The notes beneath the pieces were generated by a model. The model was not told where the DNA came from, searched no databases, and worked only from the letters and a program-made list of their open reading frames with translations. Below are positions 26,885 to 32,230 of a stretch of 32,230 bases of DNA, in pieces. The stretch spans positions 94,259 through 126,488 of the forward strand of contig NZ_RYFI01000006.1 of assembly GCF_004103825.1 (NCBI RefSeq), read 5' to 3'. Every line of letters starts with the position of its first letter. The first letter of the stretch is position 1. Position numbers and translations under genes: made by a program. This DNA is from Hansschlegelia zhihuaiae. Lineage in GTDB: Bacteria > Pseudomonadota > Alphaproteobacteria > Rhizobiales > Methylopilaceae.

Positions 26885-27355
26885 ATGTCCAAGGCGTTGA
26901 ACGTCGGCGCGGCCGCGCCGGACTTCGAGCTTCCGGCCTCGGGCGGCGGCTCGGTCAGCCTGAGCGGCCTCAAGGGCAAGGCGGTCGTCCTCTACTTCTA
27001 TCCGAAGGACGATACCTCGGGCTGCACCAAGGAGGCGATCGACTTCAACCGGCTCAAGGGCGAGTTCGCGAAGGCCGGCGCCGTGGTCATCGGCGTGTCG
27101 CCCGACAGCGTCGACAGCCACGACAGGTTCAAGGCCAAGCACGGCCTCGACTTCCCGCTCGCGGCCGACGAGCGGAAGACGGCGCTGGAAGCCTATGGCG
27201 TCTGGACCGAGAAGAGCATGTATGGCCGCAAATATATGGGCGTCGAACGCACCACGGTGCTGATCGACCGCGAGGGCCGCGTCGCGCACGTCTGGGAGAA
27301 GGTGAAGGTCAACGGCCACGCCGACGAGGTGCTGGCGGCTGCGAAGTCGCTCTGA
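26885..27355 (+). CDS. bcp: Thioredoxin-dependent peroxiredoxin Bcp/PrxQ, one-cysteine form
   Basis: Bcp reduces hydrogen peroxide and organic or lipid hydroperoxides in the cytoplasm. The 156-residue protein has the peroxiredoxin motif PKDDTSGC with P40, T44 and the peroxidatic C47, followed by TKEAIDF, and the VERTTVLID strand with the conserved Arg. The resolving Cys that E. coli Bcp carries five residues after the first is Ile here, and no other Cys exists in the protein, so it must use an external thiol as resolving partner. ATG 26885 was chosen because GGAGAG lies 7 bases upstream; ATG 26870 would add five residues. It is divergent from the AsmA-like gene. Confidence 0.94.
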   Translation: MSKALNVGAAAPDFELPASGGGSVSLSGLKGKAVVLYFYPKDDTSGCTKEAIDFNRLKGEFAKAGAVVIGVSPDSVDSHDRFKAKHGLDFPLAADERKTALEAYGVWTEKSMYGRKYMGVERTTVLIDREGRVAHVWEKVKVNGHADEVLAAAKSL

Positions 27356-27403
27356 GGCTGTCGACCGCAGCCGGTCTTATCCGAAGATTAACCCTAACGA
27401 TCC

Positions 27404-28642
27404 ATGATCGCCCCATCGGAGCTGGGGGTCGGCATGGCGGTGGTTGGGGTCTCGGGCGGACGGATCGCGACGGATCGGATCACCTTCGACAGAGGTTCAA
27501 AACGGACCGCCGTCTCCTTGCCGCGTCACGGAATTCTCGCGGCTACGATCTCTCTCGCGCTGCTCGGCGGATGGAGCCTCGCGGCGGCCGCCTACATGAT
27601 CTTCCACGACACCGTCGTGGCCGAGCTCCGCCATGGGGCGAAGGCGGCGGCCAAGGGCTACGAGGCGCAGATCGCTGCGCTGCGCGACGAGCTGGAGCGC
27701 TCGCGCACCCGCCGCATCGTCGAGAAGGCCGGCGTCGACGAGCGAATCGCCGAGCTCGGCGCGCGCCAAGCCCTTCTCGAGCAGCGCCACAACCGGCTGT
27801 CGGAGCTCGCCGACGCCGGCGCGACCGATGGAGCCGCGAGGCGCGATCCGGCCTTCGTCTATTCGGTCAAGCCGACGCCGCTCGACCAGCCCGCCGCCGC
27901 CCTTGACGGGGCCGAGCCTTCGCTCTCCGGCGAGCCGCGCCGGGAATCCGCGATCACGACCGCAGAGAAGGTCGCTGCCGCGCTCGACGCGGTCGAGAGC
28001 CGCCAGACGCAGGCGCTCGAGGAGATCGCCACCAGGGCTGACGCGCGTCGCCGCACGCTCGAAAGGGTCTATGACGCCGCCCGCCTGCCGCGGCCGGACG
28101 CCCAGACCGGCGGCCGCGGCGGCCCGTTCGAGCCCCTCCCCGCCCGCGCGCTGAGCTTCGATAGGCGCGCCGACGAGGTCGCGGCGGAACGCGCCGCGGT
28201 TGCGATGTTCGAACGCGGGCTGAACCGCGTCCCGCTCCGCACGCCCGCGCCCGGATCCTCGATCACAAGCGGCTTCGGCGCGCGCGTCGACCCGTTTCTC
28301 GGCCGGATGGCGTTCCATGCCGGGCTCGATTTCGAAGGCGATCTCGGCGAGGCCGTGAAGGCGACGGCCGCCGGCCGCGTCGCCTCGGCGGGCTGGAGCG
28401 GCGGCTATGGGAACATGGTCGAGATCGACCATGGCGGCGGACTTTCGACCCGCTTCGGCCACCTGTCCGCGATCGCGGTGCGCGAGGGCGACGAGGTCAG
28501 GATCGGCTCCGTGCTCGGCCGGGTCGGCTCGACCGGACGCTCCACCGGGCCGCACATCCACTACGAGACGCGGGTCAATGGCGAGGCCGTCGACCCGCTG
28601 CGATTCCTCAACGCCGGCCGGATTCTCGCCAGAGCAAGGTGA
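27404..28642 (+). CDS. M23 family metallopeptidase (LytM-type endopeptidase)
   Basis: This is a membrane-anchored peptidoglycan endopeptidase or division-activator-type protein of 412 residues. One transmembrane helix (about 44-67, ILAATISLALLGGWSLAAAAYMIF) follows a cytoplasmic N-terminus. Coiled coils lie at about 75-135 and 185-222, and the M23 domain at about 283-405. Zinc ligands and catalytic residues are complete: H305 and D309 in HAGLDF, H353 in FGHLS, and H384/H386 in GPHIHYE, so it is probably an active enzyme. This layout resembles envelope M23 proteins such as DipM/MepM relatives. The start is uncertain: ATG 27404 or ATG 27434 (MAVVGVS). It converges on the secreted protein gene. 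Confidence 0.91.
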   Translation: MIAPSELGVGMAVVGVSGGRIATDRITFDRGSKRTAVSLPRHGILAATISLALLGGWSLAAAAYMIFHDTVVAELRHGAKAAAKGYEAQIAALRDELERSRTRRIVEKAGVDERIAELGARQALLEQRHNRLSELADAGATDGAARRDPAFVYSVKPTPLDQPAAALDGAEPSLSGEPRRESAITTAEKVAAALDAVESRQTQALEEIATRADARRRTLERVYDAARLPRPDAQTGGRGGPFEPLPARALSFDRRADEVAAERAAVAMFERGLNRVPLRTPAPGSSITSGFGARVDPFLGRMAFHAGLDFEGDLGEAVKATAAGRVASAGWSGGYGNMVEIDHGGGLSTRFGHLSAIAVREGDEVRIGSVLGRVGSTGRSTGPHIHYETRVNGEAVDPLRFLNAGRILARAR

Positions 28643-28672
28643 AACCCGCGGTCGAATCCGCGCCGAAGCTGA

Positions 28673-30730
28673 TCACTTCGCCACAGGCGGCGGAGCGCCG
28701 AGCGTATAGAAGCCCGGCTCCCTGGCGTTGGGCGCAGGCCGCGCCACCTCATTGATGTGAACGCACCATTTGCCGGGCGCCACGAAGCCGTCCACGGCGG
28801 GGCAGGCCAGCACATTCGGATCGAAGTTCCGGCCGGCGGAGGGTGCGAAGGCCGGCCAGATCGCCGTCTGCGGCAACCGGACGCCCGGATCCGAGGCTTT
28901 CTGGACGACGAAGCGGTATTTCCGGTTCTCGCTGTCCTGCAGCGTGATCGGGCACGGGTTGTTCTTGCCGATCTTGATCAGCGCGGGATCGACGCCCAAC
29001 ACCCAGCCGCTCTTGCTCTCGGTCGGGAAGGTCGTGTCCGCGATCGCGCTGCACATCCCGTATTTCGTCCAGAACGGCGCGCCCGGCGCCGGCTCGCCGA
29101 GACCGATGGAGAAGTCATACCACTTGTAGAACGCCGGCACAGGCGGCGCGTGCGGCTTGCCGTTCTTAAGCCCGCCGGGACCGCCGACGGCGAAGATCAG
29201 CCCGCCGGGCGTCGAGCCGCCGCTGTTGCTCAGGAAGCTGGCGTGATCGTCGATCGAGAACGCATAGGCGCTCGCCGAAAGCCCGCCGGCCGCGACGTCA
29301 TCGTGGATCAGTTGCGTGTAGGGGTTGAACCTCTGGGATTTCTTGAGCCCGGCCTCATCGTAATTGTACTGCATCTGGAAATAATCGATGACCGACCTGC
29401 TGTCGGGCGGCAGGTCGTCGACCACGGGAAGCTCGTCGTTCGGACAGGCGACATTGAACGGCACCCAGCCATAGATGAAGGTGAGATAGGCCGTGAGCTT
29501 TGGCTTCGGCGGATTGTTGCTGACCGGCTTCAAGAAAGCTGGGATACGATTGCAGGTGTCAACATATTTCTTGTAGTTCTTCAGAAACACTGCGTCTACG
29601 GACTTGTAATGGTCCGATTGAGCGACCGCGCACACCTTGGGATCCTTCACGGTGCAATCGCTCCACTGGTCCATCATGTCCTTGATAAGCTTGGGCGGGT
29701 CCTTGGGAACGATGGTCGGCGTCTTTCCGTCCGGAAAGACGAACGGATTCATGTAGAACGCCAGAGCGGACTGGGCCGACGGCACGCGGACGCCCGCATC
29801 CGGATAGGCTTTCCTGCCGTTGACCACGGGGTTGTTGTAGACCGGCCAGACCAGTTTGCCGGTGTTGTCGGTCTCGGTGAAATCCTCAAGCAGCTTACGG
29901 AATTTCCCGACCGCCATCGTGGCGCCCATATAGCCGACGTCGGCCGGCTCGCGGACGGGCTCGATCGCCAGCGGCAGATAGACCTGATCGACGTTGGACA
30001 CATTGTAGTTCTGGTTGAAGTCGATGAACTCGCCGCCCTTCTTGCCGTTGTCGGTCACCTTTGAGACATCGGCGAAGGTGAACTCGTTCAGCTGAAACGG
30101 CAGATGCGGGTCGATCTCCGCGTCCTGAGTGACTTCGAATATCCTGACGTTGTTGCAGAAATTGCCCTTCATGGCGTCGTTGCAGTCGGGCCGCGGGGAC
30201 CCGGCGGCGAACGCCACTTCCGCATTGCCGCTTAGCTTCTTGTAGACCTCGTTCAACGCCGTCCTGTCGTCGAAGATGATGACGCGGCCGCCGCGCCACC
30301 AGTCGATGTACAGGTCCGTGGCGCCTTTCGTGCGCTTCGACCACCAGGGAAGCTTGACCGATACATATCCGTCCTTGGGGATGCCGCCGCCTGAATTGAT
30401 GAAGATGTAGTAGTTCTTGTCGACGCGGAAACAGCTGTCGGACCTGCCGAGCGCGGCCTGAAGCCAGGCGTCTCCGCCGCCCTTGTCCGCAACGGTGCAG
30501 TTCAACGCGTCCGTCAATTGCCGGCTACCCTGGATTACGACCCAGATGTCGCCCGGCGTGTTGTTGTGGATTCTCAGTTCTTTGACGCAGGCCTTTGGGA
30601 AGCCGCCCCCGTCATCGGCGCATACGCCGTCCGCGGCTTCCGCGCTGTTGGGGATGACGCTGCAACAACCGACAATTGCAAGTAAGAGTAAACTGATCCG
30701 GAACAGCTGACGAAAATTTGTAGAAAACAT
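28673..30730 (-). CDS. Large secreted Cys-rich protein, GH64/thaumatin-like
   Basis: This 685-residue extracytoplasmic protein has a signal peptide (FRISLLLLAIVGC-C, then PNSAEA-AD). IVGC at 19-22 is also a possible lipobox, so it could be a lipoprotein. The mature part has over a dozen Cys, suggesting disulfides. LRIHNNTPGDIWVVIQG, YIDWWRGGRVIIFD (141-154), NEFTFADV (E216) and NVSNVDQVYLPLAIEP (D248) resemble the GH64 beta-1,3-glucanase/thaumatin-like fold, whose catalytic acids sit in equivalent motifs; this is my pattern match. The second half is unassigned. GC is visibly below neighbours (about 43% over 29521-29580). ATG 30730 follows CGGGGA by 7 bases; ATG 30757 lacks a site. Confidence 0.78.
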   Translation of the reverse strand: MFSTNFRQLFRISLLLLAIVGCCSVIPNSAEAADGVCADDGGGFPKACVKELRIHNNTPGDIWVVIQGSRQLTDALNCTVADKGGGDAWLQAALGRSDSCFRVDKNYYIFINSGGGIPKDGYVSVKLPWWSKRTKGATDLYIDWWRGGRVIIFDDRTALNEVYKKLSGNAEVAFAAGSPRPDCNDAMKGNFCNNVRIFEVTQDAEIDPHLPFQLNEFTFADVSKVTDNGKKGGEFIDFNQNYNVSNVDQVYLPLAIEPVREPADVGYMGATMAVGKFRKLLEDFTETDNTGKLVWPVYNNPVVNGRKAYPDAGVRVPSAQSALAFYMNPFVFPDGKTPTIVPKDPPKLIKDMMDQWSDCTVKDPKVCAVAQSDHYKSVDAVFLKNYKKYVDTCNRIPAFLKPVSNNPPKPKLTAYLTFIYGWVPFNVACPNDELPVVDDLPPDSRSVIDYFQMQYNYDEAGLKKSQRFNPYTQLIHDDVAAGGLSASAYAFSIDDHASFLSNSGGSTPGGLIFAVGGPGGLKNGKPHAPPVPAFYKWYDFSIGLGEPAPGAPFWTKYGMCSAIADTTFPTESKSGWVLGVDPALIKIGKNNPCPITLQDSENRKYRFVVQKASDPGVRLPQTAIWPAFAPSAGRNFDPNVLACPAVDGFVAPGKWCVHINEVARPAPNAREPGFYTLGAPPPVAK

Positions 30731-30830
30731 GCTTATATCCCCGGAGATTTCGACCATCTTTTACGGGCCAAGGATAATAATCAAGCTCCAATTGATTTTG
30801 CCGCTGGCGGCCTCCGGAGAACTACGCGAG
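30731..30830 (-). promoter_or_regulatory. AT-rich upstream region with a dyad, secreted protein gene
   Basis: This is one of the most AT-rich stretches of the window. A 6-bp dyad AATCAA (30779-30784) / TTGATT (30792-30797) is separated by seven bases and may be an operator or overlap a -35 (TTGATT on the minus strand, with AAAGAT 17 bases later as a poor -10). It is the likely promoter region of the gene starting at 30730. Confidence 0.3.
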
Positions 30831-30882
30831 TAGTCCCGCCTGGGTTTTCATCGACGAGGCTAGCTTCGCCCAGTCACGCGCA

Positions 30883-30948
30883 TCGCGGCGCCGGTGGATC
30901 GGCGCCGCGACATGCTTCCGGCCAGCCGCGCCGCCGCACGAGGCGGCG
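30883..30948 (-). terminator. Two GC-rich hairpins downstream of prfB
   Basis: Reading on the minus strand after the prfB stop, CGCCGC-loop-GCGGCG (30932-30948) comes first. It is followed by a perfect 11-bp stem (30883-30893 with 30900-30910, six-base loop). Neither has a T-run, so they may be terminators of the GC-rich type or mRNA 3'-end stabilisers. Confidence 0.45.
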
Positions 30949-30975
30949 ACATGCCAGCGTCTCAGCGAAACAGGC

Positions 30976-32107
30976 TCAGTCGACGTCCTCGACGTCGGCC
31001 GGGGCGCCGCCATAGGCGCGCTGCGCGAGCGTCGCCTCCATGAAACCGTCTAGGTCACCGTCAAGCACGTCCTGCGGCGACGTCGAGGTGTGGCCGGTCC
31101 GCAGATCCTTCACGAGCTGATAGGGCTGCAGCACGTAGGAGCGGATCTGGTGGCCCCAGCCGATGTCGGTCTTGGCCGCCTGGTCGGCGGCGGCCTCCGC
31201 CTCGCGCTTCTTGAGCTCGGCCTCATAGAGCTTGGCGCGGAGCATGTCCCACGCCGTGGCGCGGTTCTTGTGCTGTGAGCGGTCGCCCTGGGACACGACC
31301 ATGATGCCGGTCGGGTTGTGGACCAGGCGGACGGCCGATTCCGTCTTGTTGACGTGCTGGCCGCCGGCGCCGCCCGACCGCATCGTGTCGACGCGGACGT
31401 CAGACTCGTTGATCTCGATTTTGATCGTGTCGTCGATCACCGGGTACACGTCGATCGACGCGAAGCTGGTCTGCCGGCGCGCGTTCGAATCGAACGGGGA
31501 GATGCGCACGAGGCGGTGGACGCCCGCCTCGGTCTTCAGCCAGCCATAGGCGTTGTGGCCCTTGATCTGCAGGGTCGCGGACTTGATGCCGGCCTGCTCG
31601 CCCGCCTGATGGTCGACGACCTCGATCTTGAAGCCCCGCCGCTCCGCCCAGCGAGTGTACATGCGCAGCAGCATCTCGGCCCAGTCCTGGCTCTCGGTGC
31701 CGCCCGCGCCGGGATGAACCTCGAGGAAGGTGTCGAACCCGTCGGCTTCGCCCGAGATCAGCGATTCGAGCTGGCGGCGGCCGGCCTCGTCCTTGAGCGC
31801 CTTGAGCGCCTTCTCGGCGTCGGCCACGACGCCCTCGTCGCCCTCCATCTCGCCGAGCTCGATGAGCTCGACATTGTCCTTCAGCTCCTGCTCGATCCGC
31901 ACCACGCCCGACATGGCGTCGTCGAGCTGGGTGCGCTCCTGCATGATCTTCTGAGCGCGCGCCGGATCGTCCCAGAGCGTCGGGTCTTCGGCGATGTGGT
32001 TCAACTCTTCGAGGCGCGCCTGGGACTGATCCCAGTCAAAGATGCCTCCTCAGCAGCCCGACTGACTGCTCGATGTCCTGAACGAGGGTTTCGATTTCGG
32101 CGCGCAT
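30976..32107 (-). CDS. prfB: Peptide chain release factor 2, with programmed +1 frameshift
   Basis: RF2 releases the peptide at UGA and UAA stops. The gene is split over two frames: ATG at 32107 opens a 23-codon reading frame ending CTT TGA at 32041-32036. Decoding continues by +1 shift from GAC at 32037 to the stop at 30976, giving about 376 residues. The main part has the GGQ loop (RSGGAGGQHVNKTESAVR) that contacts the peptidyl-transferase centre. The RF2-type SPF stop-recognition tripeptide is seen in LVRISPFDSNARRQTSF. The VHPGAGGTESQDWAEMLLRMY segment is also canonical. Treating 32004 as a start would drop the N-terminus. The product regulates its own synthesis at the frameshift. Confidence 0.97.
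32035..32050 (-). promoter_or_regulatory. prfB programmed frameshift site
   Basis: The minus strand reads AGGAGG CAT CTT TGA C. This is the classical RF2 recoding signal: an internal Shine-Dalgarno sequence three bases before the CUU slippery codon, followed by UGA C, a poorly read stop. When RF2 is scarce, ribosomes slip +1 and make full-length RF2. Confidence 0.95.
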
Positions 32108-32195
32108 GGCCTGTGGCGGGTTCCGGCTGGGGTGCGAAGGGGGCCGCGACTGTTAGCCCGCGGCGAGCATGGCTGTAAACCGACGACGCGCCGTC

Positions 32196-32219
32196 CGAGC
32201 CGCCCTATGTGGCGGCTCG
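32196..32219. terminator. 9-bp hairpin near the right window edge
   Basis: CGAGCCGCC (32196-32204) and GGCGGCTCG (32211-32219) form a perfect stem with loop CTATGT, upstream of prfB. It may end the transcript of the next gene beyond the edge. There is no T-run. Confidence 0.35.
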
Positions 32220-32230
32220 CGCGGCCCAAA

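Noticed and set aside
30822-31013. 63-codon minus-strand frame at the prfB 3' end
   Set aside because: It overlaps the prfB end in another frame and runs through the hairpins; no coding signal was seen.

Overview
The window comes from a GC-rich alphaproteobacterium, most likely order Hyphomicrobiales (Rhizobiales). The basis is the gene content and order (tatD followed by an MBL-fold hydrolase, an iscS-like/sufB/small membrane protein/sufC/sufD/sufS/sufT/sufA cluster, a prfB with the classic frameshift) and GC-dominated third codon positions. The genus cannot be fixed from sequence alone. No tRNA, rRNA, CRISPR array, insertion sequence or prophage was recognised, so most of the window reads as core chromosome.

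Layout. Positions 1-3319 (+): the end of a TatD-family nuclease, a PhnP-like metallo-beta-lactamase-fold hydrolase, a saccharopine-dehydrogenase-like oxidoreductase and mazG. Positions 3336-4745 (-): a 70-residue protein resembling an isolated histidine-kinase dimerisation domain without the phospho-acceptor His, and an HSL-type esterase. Positions 4855-10386 (+): parE, a small secreted protein, an RhlE-type DEAD-box helicase and a GGDEF diguanylate cyclase. Positions 10400-11506 (-): an Old Yellow Enzyme homologue.

Positions 11635-19819 (-) are the centrepiece, a SUF iron-sulfur assembly operon. In transcription order it holds an IscS/NifS-like desulfurase, sufB, a small two-helix membrane protein, sufC, sufD, a REP-like palindrome, sufS, sufT, a VOC-fold protein that seems to start at CTG, sufA and a TfoX-N protein. 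SufS and the second desulfurase mobilise sulfur, SufBCD is the scaffold, and SufA and SufT act in cluster transfer or maturation. Many junctions overlap or abut, implying co-transcription and translational coupling.

Positions 19970-23252: an alpha/beta hydrolase (+) converges on anmK (-) across a perfect 33-bp inverted repeat (REP doublet), and tyrS (+) follows. Positions 23266-28642: a 1155-residue AsmA-like envelope protein (-), a one-cysteine Bcp peroxiredoxin (+) and an M23 endopeptidase (+). Positions 28673-30730 (-): a large secreted, cysteine-rich protein with GH64/thaumatin-like features and visibly lower GC, the best candidate for acquired DNA. Positions 30976-32107 (-): prfB with an intact programmed +1 frameshift.

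No wholly new multi-gene system is evident. The items most worth a second look are the small membrane protein inside the SUF core, the CTG-start VOC gene, the His-less HisKA-like mini-protein, the GH64-like secreted protein and the two REP-like palindromes.
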